64,000 nt of DNA, taken from positions 47,020 to 111,019 of the forward strand of contig CAWIEI010000016.1 in the NCBI GenBank assembly GCA_963834965.1, in the 5' to 3' direction. Below, piece by piece: positions 34,698 to 42,619 of this stretch. The notes below the pieces were generated by a model. That model had not been told where the DNA came from, made no database searches, and saw only the letters and a list, made by a program, of their open reading frames with translations. The translations under genes were made by a program, and so were the position numbers. The stretch is from Fodinibacter sp963834965 (GTDB lineage Bacteria; Actinomycetota; Actinomycetes; Actinomycetales; Dermatophilaceae). The first letter of the stretch is position 1. Each line of letters starts with the position of its first letter.

Positions 34698-34827
34698 CCG
34701 ACTTCTTGCGAATCCTCCCCCCTCTATCACCCGACTTTGTGCGGATTTCCCACGCCGTGGCGGCCGGGTCCCGTGGAGGATCCGCAATGAGTGCGGGCAG
34801 GTAGGGGAGGATCCGCAAGAGGTCGGG
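34698..34827. repeat. Nested double CCGACT-family palindrome
   Basis: An outer element (CCGACTTCTTGCGAATCC paired with GGATCCGCAAGAGGTCGG) encloses a complete inner element (CGACTTTGTGCGGATTTCC facing GGAGGATCCGCA). It looks like one copy inserted in the loop of another, between convergent genes. Confidence 0.88.
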
Positions 34828-34832
34828 GGTGG

Positions 34833-35351
34833 TCAGGAGCTCTGCTCGTCCTCGTCGGAGGGTGGGGGGTTGCGCGGGTTGTCGTCGAGCCGGTCGGCCA
34901 CGCGCGGCACCACGGCCCAGAGCACGGTCAAGACGAGCAGGATGGCGCCGCCCGCGACCCACCCGGCGACGTGACCGAGAACGATGTCGACGACGAGCAG
35001 CACGACGCCGGACACGGTGAGGGCCAGCATGGCGAGCCCGGCCACCGCGAACCGGTTCCCGGACTCGACGAGCAGCTCGCGCCGCCGCTGGCGGAACAGC
35101 ACCCGGTGCATCGCGACCGGCGCGACGACCAGCCCGGTGGTCAGCACCGACCCGGCCAGCACCGCGAGGTAGACGTTGCGCTGGAACGTCGTGAGGTCGC
35201 CAAAACGGTTCGAGAACGGCACGGTGAGCAGGAAGCCGGTGAGGATCTGCACCCCGGTCTGGGTGACCCGGATCTCCTGGAGCAGCTCGTCCCAGTTGCG
35301 GGTGAGCGTCTCCTGCGACGGCCGCCGGTCCGCGCCGTGTGTGTGGCTCAT
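34833..35351 (-). CDS. DUF6328-like membrane protein
   Basis: 172 residues. A cytoplasmic N-terminal helix with WDELLQEIRVTQTGVQILTGFLLTVPFSNRF, the family signature as I recall it, leads into four hydrophobic helices and an acidic C-terminal tail. Function unknown. The longer open frame upstream runs over the divergent acetyltransferase and is rejected. Confidence 0.78.
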   Translation of the reverse strand: MSHTHGADRRPSQETLTRNWDELLQEIRVTQTGVQILTGFLLTVPFSNRFGDLTTFQRNVYLAVLAGSVLTTGLVVAPVAMHRVLFRQRRRELLVESGNRFAVAGLAMLALTVSGVVLLVVDIVLGHVAGWVAGGAILLVLTVLWAVVPRVADRLDDNPRNPPPSDEDEQSS

Positions 35352-35412
35352 CGGTGCCCTCCCTCGGTGCGCAGAGAAGTCTAGGGGCGCCGTCGGTGGC
35401 AGAGTGGTTCGC

Positions 35413-36444
35413 GTGACCGATGCCGACGTGACGATCGACGGGCTCCCGCCGGGCCTGTCCGCCCGGCTCCCGAATGCCGCCGACGTCCCCGACGTGGCGG
35501 CGCTGCTGGGCGCCCACCAGCGCGCGGCGAAGGGGTCGGCCGGCGTCGACGCCGAGGCGGTGCTCGGCCAGCTCGTGGGAACCGGCTCGTGGACCCGCCG
35601 CCAGGTGCTCGTGCACGCACCGGACGGCCGGCTGCTCGCCTGGCTGTCGGTGCACGACCGGGCGTCGGGCCGCACCCTCGTCGAGGTGACCGTCACGCCA
35701 GACCTGGCCGGGCCGGCTGCCGGGGCGCTCGCCGCCGCACTCTTCGCCGCCGGTCAGCGGCACGCCGTCGACATCGCGGGGACGCGTGGGGTGCACTCCT
35801 CCCTGCTCGACTCCGGCGCCTACGCCGACGACGCGCGGCAGCAGGGTTGGCTGGCCGCGGCAGGCTACGAACAGACCCGTACCTGGCTGCAGATGACCCG
35901 GCCGGTGACCGCCGCTGACGCCTGGTCGTTGCCGCCGCTCCGCCCGGGGGTCGCGGTGCGCCCGGTCGAGAGGCACGACGACGGCCTGCCGGTGGCGCAA
36001 GACCTTCAGGACGTGCACCGGGTGCTCGAGGAGTCCTTCCAGGACCACTTCAGCAGCTACCGCGAGAGCTTCCCCGAGTTCGTCATGCGCCTGCGCGAGG
36101 ACCCCGGCCACCGGTGGGACCACTGGTGGATCGCGACCGTCGAGACCGAAGGGGGCTCCCTCCCTGCCGGCGCCCTGGTGTCGACGGTGCTGCGGGAGGA
36201 CGCCGACGGCTTCGAGGGCAGTTATGTCGACTACATCGGCGTGCACCGCAGGGCCCGCGGCCGTGGCGTCGCAAAAGCGTTGCTGCACACCGCCATCGCG
36301 GACGCCGCTCGTCGCGGACGCAACCGGGTCGGACTCGAGGTCGATGCCGACTCACCGACCGGTGCCGACGGTCTCTACACCTCGATGGGCTGGGTCACCG
36401 ACTACCGCACCCAGTCCTGGCACCGCGAGCTCGACCTGCGCTGA
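35413..36444 (+). CDS. Tandem-GNAT acetyltransferase, MshD-like
   Basis: 343 residues made of two GNAT domains. The N-terminal one is degenerate. The C-terminal one carries the acetyl-CoA loop VHRRARGRGVAKALL and a final LEVDADSPTGADGLYTSMGW, close to mycothiol acetyltransferase MshD and related enzymes. It starts at GTG, divergent from the gene at 35351. It could make mycothiol, but paralogues with other substrates are common. Confidence 0.85.
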   Translation: MTDADVTIDGLPPGLSARLPNAADVPDVAALLGAHQRAAKGSAGVDAEAVLGQLVGTGSWTRRQVLVHAPDGRLLAWLSVHDRASGRTLVEVTVTPDLAGPAAGALAAALFAAGQRHAVDIAGTRGVHSSLLDSGAYADDARQQGWLAAAGYEQTRTWLQMTRPVTAADAWSLPPLRPGVAVRPVERHDDGLPVAQDLQDVHRVLEESFQDHFSSYRESFPEFVMRLREDPGHRWDHWWIATVETEGGSLPAGALVSTVLREDADGFEGSYVDYIGVHRRARGRGVAKALLHTAIADAARRGRNRVGLEVDADSPTGADGLYTSMGWVTDYRTQSWHRELDLR

Positions 36445-36468
36445 CCGCCCCGGCGCCGCGACCGGTGC

Positions 36469-37152
36469 TCAGCCCGACCAGATGTCGACGACCAGCCGGG
36501 TCGGGTTAGTGAGCAGGGTGACCCGGAACGGGCGCTTGTCGCCGCGAACCCCGACGAAGGCCTGGCCGACGGCCTCGAACCCGCCGTAGACCGGGAAGGC
36601 ATCGGCCACCACGGTGCCGGCCAACGAGGTGACCGGGGCCTTGCCCGGTCGTGGTGCGTTCGCCGGCGGGATGCTCACCGAGCTGACCAGCACCTCGAGG
36701 AAGGCGTCGCCGCGCACGTCGACGACGTCGCCGCTGCCGTCTTCGGTCGGCTGGTCGACGTACTTCACCTGCAGGGAGGGCCGCCCGGAGCCGGGGAACT
36801 CCCAGACCACCCGGTCGTAGCCGGGGTGTCCACCGACCCGCACCCCGCCGATCGCGCCGAGGTCGCCGCCGAGGGCCGGGAAGCCCTTCGAGCTGACCGT
36901 TGTGAGCGAGAAGCCGGCCGGAACCGCTGCCGTGCCGCTCGGCGACGGGCTCACGCTCGCGGATGCCGTGTCGCTCGGGCTCGGGGTGGGGGTCGGCGTG
37001 CTGGGTGCCGGTGTGCTGGCGCTCGTGCCCGACGGCTGGGTCGGCGTGGGGTTGGGGGTGTCGTCGTTGGAGCAGCCCGCGAGGGCGAGCACGGCGAGCG
37101 ACAGCGCGGCGACGGCTCGGGCGGTGGGTGAGGTGGGCGAGGTGCGGGACAT
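36469..37152 (-). CDS. Lipoprotein with C-terminal AMIN-like domain
   Basis: 227 residues. The signal peptide ends in the lipobox LAGC (Cys about residue 27). A Ser/Thr/Pro-rich linker (about 30-75) follows, then a compact domain from GFSLTTVSSKGF to LVVDIWSG that resembles the AMIN-like domain of actinobacterial secreted proteins. Anchored outside the membrane; role unknown. Confidence 0.83.
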   Translation of the reverse strand: MSRTSPTSPTARAVAALSLAVLALAGCSNDDTPNPTPTQPSGTSASTPAPSTPTPTPSPSDTASASVSPSPSGTAAVPAGFSLTTVSSKGFPALGGDLGAIGGVRVGGHPGYDRVVWEFPGSGRPSLQVKYVDQPTEDGSGDVVDVRGDAFLEVLVSSVSIPPANAPRPGKAPVTSLAGTVVADAFPVYGGFEAVGQAFVGVRGDKRPFRVTLLTNPTRLVVDIWSG

Positions 37153-37270
37153 GGCGACCTCCTTGCTCTCGACGGTACTCGCGGCCGGGCCCACCCTCCC
37201 GGCGGCTCGCCCGGGCGCGCCCACCGGACGACGCGGCCCACGCACGGTGCCGAGCGGCATACTCGGCGCC

Positions 37271-38290
37271 ATGAACATCGGTCTGCGCGACCGCGTCCTG
37301 CCCGAGAACCAGCGGCGCACCCTCGAAGAGCTGTCCGACGACCTCGACCTGCGCACGGGTGACACCCGCGCCAAGCAGTCGGCGTTCTGGACGATGCTCG
37401 CGCTCAGCGGCATCATCGCCACGGCCGGTGTGCTGGCCGACTCCACGGCCACCGTCATCGGGGCGATGATCATCGCGCCCCTCTCGACGCCGATCATGGG
37501 CATCGCGCTCGGCATCGTGAAGCGTGAGCGGATCCGGGCCGGCCGGTTCGTCTTCCTCGGCGCCGTCGTGGTCGTGCTCCTTGGCTTCGTCGCCGCCTTC
37601 GTCGTGCCCGACATCGACCTGCAGACCAACTCACAGATCACCGGGCGCACCTCGCCCACGCTGGTCGACCTCATCGCCGCCATCGCCACCGGCTTCGCCG
37701 GCGCGGTGGGGCTGTCGCGCCGCGACGTCGCCGCGGTGCTCCCCGGCGTGGCCATCGCCATCTCCCTCGTGCCACCGCTCGCGGTCGTCGGCATCTGCGC
37801 GGGCGAGGGGTCGGTCGGGCTGGCCCTCGGCGCCCTGCTGCTCTTCTTGTCGAACCTGGTGTCGATGGTGATTGCCGGCACGCTGCTCTTCGCGGCGCTG
37901 GGCTACTCCGCCGATGCCGACCGCGAGGCCCGCCTGGTGGGGGCGGGGCGCAAGACCTACGTCAGGCTCGTCGCCCTGCTCGTGGCTGTGCTCGTGCCGC
38001 TCGCGCTCAACACGGCACTGGTGATCCTGCTGCACTCCTGGACCAGCAACATCCAGAGGGTCACCGAGGCGTGGCTCAGCTCAGTGCCGGAGGCCGTGGT
38101 CACCGACGTCACCTTCACGTCGAGGTCGTTCGTGATCGACGTGCAGGTCCCCCCGGGCCAGCTGCCCCCGACGCAGGACCTGCTCAGCGCGCTGCACGGT
38201 GAGGTGCCTGACGGCCTCGCCATCGTCCTCGACACCACCTACGGCGAAGAGGTGGCCGTGGGCACCACCGGAGCCACCGGGGCGAGCTGA
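37271..38290 (+). CDS. DUF389 (TIGR00341-like) membrane protein
   Basis: 339 residues with six or seven helices. The family core is STATVIGAMIIAPLSTPIMGIALG, followed by GFAGAVGLSR and the C-terminal cytoplasmic half. Function of DUF389 proteins is unknown. The ATG at 37271 is preceded by GGCGCC without a clear ribosome site. Confidence 0.88.
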   Translation: MNIGLRDRVLPENQRRTLEELSDDLDLRTGDTRAKQSAFWTMLALSGIIATAGVLADSTATVIGAMIIAPLSTPIMGIALGIVKRERIRAGRFVFLGAVVVVLLGFVAAFVVPDIDLQTNSQITGRTSPTLVDLIAAIATGFAGAVGLSRRDVAAVLPGVAIAISLVPPLAVVGICAGEGSVGLALGALLLFLSNLVSMVIAGTLLFAALGYSADADREARLVGAGRKTYVRLVALLVAVLVPLALNTALVILLHSWTSNIQRVTEAWLSSVPEAVVTDVTFTSRSFVIDVQVPPGQLPPTQDLLSALHGEVPDGLAIVLDTTYGEEVAVGTTGATGAS

Positions 38291-38355
38291 GCAGCCGCGC
38301 CCGAACGCGCGGCCCGGCTCGGTAGGGTCACGCGCATGCATGGGAAGGCGGTGGG

Positions 38356-38694
38356 ATGCCGGTGACGGCCCGCGAGCGCCACGCGCGTGCAGACTCCCTC
38401 CTTGCCCGTGTCATCGACCCCTTCGACCACGACCTGCCGCTGTCGGGCCTTCCCGAGGCGGCCGCCCTCGCCGGGCCCACGAACGAGCGGCTCACCGACG
38501 GCTTCTTCGAGGAGAACGCGCGCGAGTACCTCGCCATCGGTCGCGGCTGCACCCGGGCGATCGACGCCGAGGGTGGCGGCACCGAACGCATGGTCGTGAG
38601 CTGGGTCGAGAAGGCCCGACGGCGCGGCATCCTCACCAGGTGCCGGCCGGGAGCTATGGCGGCGAGGTCGTGCCCAGGTCTCGGCGACCAGTGA
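38356..38694 (+). CDS. Hypothetical protein
   Basis: 112 residues without membrane helix or signal. The body (DRLL-like start, LPLSGLPEAAALAGPTNERLTDGFFEENAREYLA split over two helices) looks conserved up to VSWVEKARRRGIL. The last 18 residues look random, so the gene may be truncated at its 3' end. I do not recognise the family. Confidence 0.5.
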   Translation: MPVTARERHARADSLLARVIDPFDHDLPLSGLPEAAALAGPTNERLTDGFFEENAREYLAIGRGCTRAIDAEGGGTERMVVSWVEKARRRGILTRCRPGAMAARSCPGLGDQ

Positions 38695-38733
38695 CCTGAC
38701 GCGCCGGCAGCCCACGATGCGGAGCCCCGAGGT

Positions 38734-38776
38734 GATCTCCAGCGGTCCACGTCGCCGGCGTGGCCGCGGAGGTATC
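38734..38776 (+). promoter_or_regulatory. Structured leader upstream of the decarboxylase
   Basis: GATCTCC pairs with GGAGGTATC around an inner stem GCGG-T-CCACG/CGTGG-C-CGC and a seven-base loop, ending about 50 bases before the decarboxylase ATG. It could be an attenuator, a terminator of the upstream gene or a ligand-binding leader. I match it to no known riboswitch. Confidence 0.45.
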
Positions 38777-38828
38777 TGCCGCGCGGTGGCCCGCTCCTTT
38801 CCTGCAGCACCCCGTCGCAGGAGGACCC

Positions 38829-40043
38829 ATGTCGTTGACCGTCAGCAACCCCTCGCCCGCGCCCGCGCGGGCCCTCGAGGCCCGCAGCGCAGCCACGGTG
38901 AGGGCCCGTCCCGTGCCGGCCCCGGCGGGTCGCCGCCCGGCTCCCGACGCTGCGGCGCTGCCCACCCCGCGCCTCGAGCTGAGCGTCGGCACGGCCGTCA
39001 CCCGCTACCTCGCGCTCGCCTCGGCGCTGCCCGGCACGGCGATCCACTACGCCGTGAAGGCCAACCCCCACCCGGTGCTGCTGCGCGCGCTCGCGCAGGC
39101 CGGATGCCGGTTCGACGTCGCCAGCCCCACGGAGGTGCGCGCCGCGCTCGCCGCCGGCGCCCCGGCATCCCACCTCGTGCACTCCAACCCGGTCGCACGC
39201 CGCGACCACCTCGCCGAGGCGTACGCCCTGGGGGTGCGGCTGTTCGTGGTCGACTCGACCGGCGAGGTCACCAAGGTCGCGGATGCCGCCCCCGGGTCGT
39301 CGGTGCTGGTCCGCATCGTCACCTCCGGGTCTGGCTCGGACTGGCCGCTGTCACGCAAGTACGGCTGCACCGTCGACGACGCGGTCGACCTGCTGGTGCG
39401 GGCGGGGCGCCTCGGGCTGGACCCCGCCGGGGCCTCGTTCCACGTGGGCTCCCAGCAGCGCGACCCGCAGGCCTGGGCCGCTCCGATCTCGTCGGCGGCA
39501 CGGGTGTTCGCGGGGGTGCGCGCCAAGGGCTTCCAGCCGTGGCTGCTCGACCTGGGCGGCGGCTTCCCCGCCCGGCTCGACGCCGAGCCGCAGCCGGTGG
39601 CCGACTACGGCCGCGCCATCGACGCGCAGCTCACGGCGGCGTTCGGCGCCGACCGCCCGAGCACCCTCGTCGAGCCCGGTCGCGGCATCGTCGGGGATGC
39701 CGGCACGGTGGTCACCAGCGTCGTGGGGGTGGTCGACCGGGGTGGTGCCCGCTGGGTGTTCGTCGACGCGGGCGTCTTCACCGGGCTGGTCGAGACCCTC
39801 GACGAGGCGATCCGCTACCGGCTGGAGACCCCCGGAGTGGCCGGCCCGACCGGGCCGTGCGTGCTGGCCGGGCCGACCTGTGACAGCGCCGACGTTCTCT
39901 ACGAGACCACCCCGGTCTGGCTGCCGCTGTCGCTCGCCGAGGGCGACGAGCTGCGCATCCACGCCGCCGGCGCGTACTCCACCTGCTACTCGACCGTGGG
40001 GTTCAACGGGTTCGCGCCGCTGCCCACCGTCGTCACCCGCTGA
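38829..40043 (+). CDS. Fold III PLP-dependent basic amino acid decarboxylase (ornithine/lysine type)
   Basis: 404 residues. The PLP lysine is in YAVKANPHP. FHVGSQQRD and LDLGGGFP are the cofactor phosphate-side motifs, and CDSAD (in GPTCDSADVL) carries the catalytic Cys/Asp contributed across the dimer. The Pro/Ala-rich first 40 residues are atypical. It should make putrescine or cadaverine. GGAGGA lies 3 bases before the ATG. Confidence 0.9.
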   Translation: MSLTVSNPSPAPARALEARSAATVRARPVPAPAGRRPAPDAAALPTPRLELSVGTAVTRYLALASALPGTAIHYAVKANPHPVLLRALAQAGCRFDVASPTEVRAALAAGAPASHLVHSNPVARRDHLAEAYALGVRLFVVDSTGEVTKVADAAPGSSVLVRIVTSGSGSDWPLSRKYGCTVDDAVDLLVRAGRLGLDPAGASFHVGSQQRDPQAWAAPISSAARVFAGVRAKGFQPWLLDLGGGFPARLDAEPQPVADYGRAIDAQLTAAFGADRPSTLVEPGRGIVGDAGTVVTSVVGVVDRGGARWVFVDAGVFTGLVETLDEAIRYRLETPGVAGPTGPCVLAGPTCDSADVLYETTPVWLPLSLAEGDELRIHAAGAYSTCYSTVGFNGFAPLPTVVTR

Positions 40044-40083
40044 CCACACCGACCCGCTCTTGGGCGAGCGGGACCTCGGGCTC

Positions 40084-40749
40084 TCAGGCGCGGTCGAGGG
40101 ACGTGCACACGCAGACCCGGTTGCCGTCCGGGTCGGCGAGCACGGTGAAGGACGGCGCCTCCGAGTCGTCGATGACGGTTCCGCCGGCCCCGACCGCCGC
40201 GGCGATCCGCGCAGCAGCGGCCTCGGGCGCTATCCACAGGTCGAGGTGCCAGCGCTGCCGGGGCACGTCGTGCGGCTCGGTGCCCTGGAACCACGTCGAC
40301 GGCAGCCGGCCGGTGGGGTCGACCACCGAGTCACCCACGACGTTGTGGGCGTCGCCGGTGAGCAGCGCCGCCCAGAACGGGCCGATCCGCGAGTCGTCCG
40401 AAGTGTCGAGGGCGAGCTCGACCTCGACGACGTCGCCCGGTGCCGCCGTCACCTCGTGCCGACGCGCCACCTCGCTGACCAGCCGGGCCAGGGTGGCGTC
40501 GTCGGCGCGCAGCCGCAGGCCCTCCCCGGCCGGGCGGCTCGCGACCCGGACGTCGACGTGGGTCGACGTGAGGCCGAACTCGAGGTGGTCGGCGAGCCCT
40601 GCGTCGGTGGCCGCGCGCACGGCCCCTGCGACGAAGTCGGCCCCCACTGCAGGGTCACCGGTACGGAACCTCGCGTGCAGGCGCTGGGTCAGCCGACGCC
40701 AGTCGGCGAGGTCGGCATCGACGATGTCCTGGTTGCTCAGCGTGTCCAT
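40084..40749 (-). CDS. Fusion: pterin carbinolamine dehydratase-like domain plus VOC domain
   Basis: 221 residues. The N-terminal half (about 10-100) resembles the pterin-4a-carbinolamine dehydratase fold, with DWRRLTQRLHARFRTGD and HLEFGLTSTHVDVRV. The C-terminal half is a glyoxalase-like VOC domain with WHLDLWIAPEAAAARI and VLADPDGNRVCVC. The combination recurs in actinobacteria; substrate unknown. It is the last gene of the stable-looking part of the window. Confidence 0.8.
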   Translation of the reverse strand: MDTLSNQDIVDADLADWRRLTQRLHARFRTGDPAVGADFVAGAVRAATDAGLADHLEFGLTSTHVDVRVASRPAGEGLRLRADDATLARLVSEVARRHEVTAAPGDVVEVELALDTSDDSRIGPFWAALLTGDAHNVVGDSVVDPTGRLPSTWFQGTEPHDVPRQRWHLDLWIAPEAAAARIAAAVGAGGTVIDDSEAPSFTVLADPDGNRVCVCTSLDRA

Positions 40750-40885
40750 CCGGGCACCCTGCCACCGCCCACCGACGGAACGGGCCCCTGCGCACGACCA
40801 CCTCGAGCACCCACCGGCCGCCCACGGCATCCCACCGCGCAGCGAGAGGGAGAGCGCTACCCAGGCAGGTGCAAACCGCAGTGAC

Positions 40886-40984
40886 GTAGGTTCCGGCGAG
40901 ATCTCTCGCGGGGCGAGCCGCTGACCTGCGGCTGGGCAAGATGCCGGGATACAAGCATTCTCACTATCTTGTCCGAATCCTCAG
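40886..40984 (+). repeat. Dispersed hairpin element, copy 1
   Basis: 99-bp sequence beginning GTAGGTTCCGGCG and ending GAATCCTCAG, about 80% identical to 57393-57492. It holds a small stem AGCCGC/GCGGCT and a larger stem GGGCAAGAT/ATCTTGTCC. Apart from this, the 40750-41105 gap shows only sequence shared with the second copy (GCCGAATGTC, 41056-41065) and the vap operator. Confidence 0.85.
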
Positions 40985-41086
40985 GCCTCGCAGTTCCACG
41001 GTCCGGCCGACGGCGACCGATCGTCCGGGATGTGTGGGTGATCCGTCCTCAACCGCCGAATGTCTGACGGTTGTGGTTCGGCGCTG

Positions 41087-41107
41087 ATGGCGCCATAATG
41101 GCGCCAT
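41087..41107 (+). promoter_or_regulatory. Operator of the vapBC-like module
   Basis: Two identical 10-bp palindromes ATGGCGCCAT at 41087-41096 and 41098-41107, the second covering the antitoxin start codon. Ribbon-helix-helix antitoxins bind such tandem sites to repress their own operon. Confidence 0.7.
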
Positions 41108-41336
41108 GCCTAGTGTTCAGATCAAGGACGTCCCCGAGAGCACCCACGCGGTGTTGCGCGAGCGGGCTGCTGCCGCTCACCAGTCGTTGCAGGAGTACCT
41201 GCGCTCCCGCCTGATCGCCGAGGCCAGCCAACCCACGGTGGAGGAGGTCCTGGACCGGGCCGGCGGGCGGTCGGGCGGGTCGGTTTCGTTGAAGGATGCC
41301 GTCAAGACGGTGCAGGGGGATCGTGCTCGTCGTTGA
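41106..41336 (+). CDS. VapB/FitA-like ribbon-helix-helix antitoxin
   Basis: 76 residues. The N-terminal strand and helices (VQIKDVPESTHAVLRERAAAA, SLQEYLRSRLI) form a ribbon-helix-helix DNA-binding domain as in FitA. The C-terminal part should neutralise the toxin. The toxin gene starts 14 bases before its stop. The tandem palindrome at its start supports autoregulation. Confidence 0.85.
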   Translation: MPSVQIKDVPESTHAVLRERAAAAHQSLQEYLRSRLIAEASQPTVEEVLDRAGGRSGGSVSLKDAVKTVQGDRARR

Positions 41337-41727
41337 CGCCAGTGTCCTCGCGGTCGCGTTGGCCGACGACGGCCCCGATGGGGATGCTGCTCGCGCCCGC
41401 CTTCGCGGTGAGACGCTGGCAGCGCCAGAACTGGTGGACCTGGAGGTCGCCTCGGTGTTGCGTCGTCAGAACCGCTTGGGGATGGTCGACAACCGCCGGG
41501 CCGAGCTGGCCCTGACCGACTTGGCGGCACTGCCGATGCACCGCGCCGCGCACCTGGTGTTGTTGTCACGCTGTTGGGAGCTGCGGGACAACCTGACCAC
41601 CTACGACGCCGCCTACGTCGCACTGGCCGAAGCCCTGGACGCGACCCTGCTCACCGGCGACCGACGACTCGCCCGTGCGGCCGGCCCCACCTGCACCATC
41701 GAGCTGCTCAAGACGCCCCGCCACTGA
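41323..41727 (+). CDS. VapC-like PIN domain toxin
   Basis: 134-residue PIN-domain ribonuclease. Acidic metal ligands are seen in VVDASVLAVAL, in APELVDLEVASVL, in TTYDAAYVALAE and in LLTGDRRLARAA. GTG start in LVVDAS context, overlapping the antitoxin gene. The family cleaves tRNA or rRNA when free of antitoxin. Confidence 0.87.
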   Translation: MLVVDASVLAVALADDGPDGDAARARLRGETLAAPELVDLEVASVLRRQNRLGMVDNRRAELALTDLAALPMHRAAHLVLLSRCWELRDNLTTYDAAYVALAEALDATLLTGDRRLARAAGPTCTIELLKTPRH

Positions 41728-41740
41728 GCGACGCTCAACC

Positions 41741-41763
41741 ATGCGGAACTGCCGCGGATAGTG
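41741..41763 (+). repeat. TGCCGC-motif copy 1
   Basis: ATGCGGAACTGCCGCGGATAGTG (printed in two parts: ATGCGGAAC, TGCCGCGGATAGTG) starts 14 bases after the vapC-like stop. Divergent copy of the array motif. Confidence 0.5.
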
Positions 41764-41924
41764 CCTCTGGCGGCTTTGCCGATGTGCGGGTTCAGCCTCG
41801 GTGTCGATCGGCGCTGCGAATTTGCCCGACCGTCCGGGACACCTGCCTCTGGGACCGGGGCGTCGCCGACGGCGATGCTCTCATGGAACGCCCGCGGCTG
41901 TCGGGCCGATGAAGGAGCCAGCCC

Positions 41925-42587
41925 ATGCCTACTCGCTATCGTGCCGTCGGCGCGATCACGCTGTTCGTCGGGGGCGCGGCGGTCCTGCTGCAGTACCTCG
42001 TGACCCCATTGAGCGGCGACATGACAGGCAAGGAAGTCGTTGCAAAGGTCACTGAACACCACGCCGCCATGGGATGGGCACTGGCGTTGGACTTCCCGGT
42101 ACTGCTCGCCGCGCCCGCGTTCCTCTACGTCGGACACCTGGCACGGGCTCGCACGTCGGTACTCGCCTCAGTCGCGGCCGCATTCCTGTTCTTCCCGTTC
42201 GTCCTCAGCCTCCCGGCCGCGATGGGTCTGGACGGCCTGGCCTTCCTCGCTGGCTCGGAACCCGACAAGGGAGCAATGGCCCATCTCGTGGACAGCTGGA
42301 TGAGCTCCGGGTGGTTCGCACTCAGCCTGCTTCCCTACTTGTTGCTGCAGGTGGTCGGGTCGGTTCTGATGGCGGTCGCCCTCTTCAGGATCAGGGCGGT
42401 CCCTTCCTGGGTCGCCGTCGGGACCGGCCTGTGGCCGCTGTTCGGCATCGCCGGCCAGGAGAGCGGCATCCGCGTCATCGGCGTCATCGGATACACGCTG
42501 CTCTTCGTGACGTGGGCCTGCCTCGCCATGAGCCTGGTGCGCACCCGCCGGTCGACCCCGGCCGAGCCCGCCCTCGTCAGGGCCTGA
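41925..42587 (+). CDS. Integral membrane protein, unknown function
   Basis: 220 residues with six hydrophobic helices. The first is AITLFVGGAAVLLQYLV and the last GVIGYTLLFVTWACLAMSL. The general pattern is like DUF4386 proteins but I cannot assign it. The two-component genes follow 32 bases later on the same strand, so it may be their regulated partner or simply co-transcribed. Confidence 0.7.
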   Translation: MPTRYRAVGAITLFVGGAAVLLQYLVTPLSGDMTGKEVVAKVTEHHAAMGWALALDFPVLLAAPAFLYVGHLARARTSVLASVAAAFLFFPFVLSLPAAMGLDGLAFLAGSEPDKGAMAHLVDSWMSSGWFALSLLPYLLLQVVGSVLMAVALFRIRAVPSWVAVGTGLWPLFGIAGQESGIRVIGVIGYTLLFVTWACLAMSLVRTRRSTPAEPALVRA

Positions 42588-42619
42588 CAACCACCTGGTG
42601 CGAGCGGGACAATGCCGTG

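Noticed and set aside
36469..37881. Extended 470-codon version of the AMIN-like lipoprotein
   Set aside because: The extension is antisense to the DUF389 gene. A good signal peptide and lipobox start at 37152.
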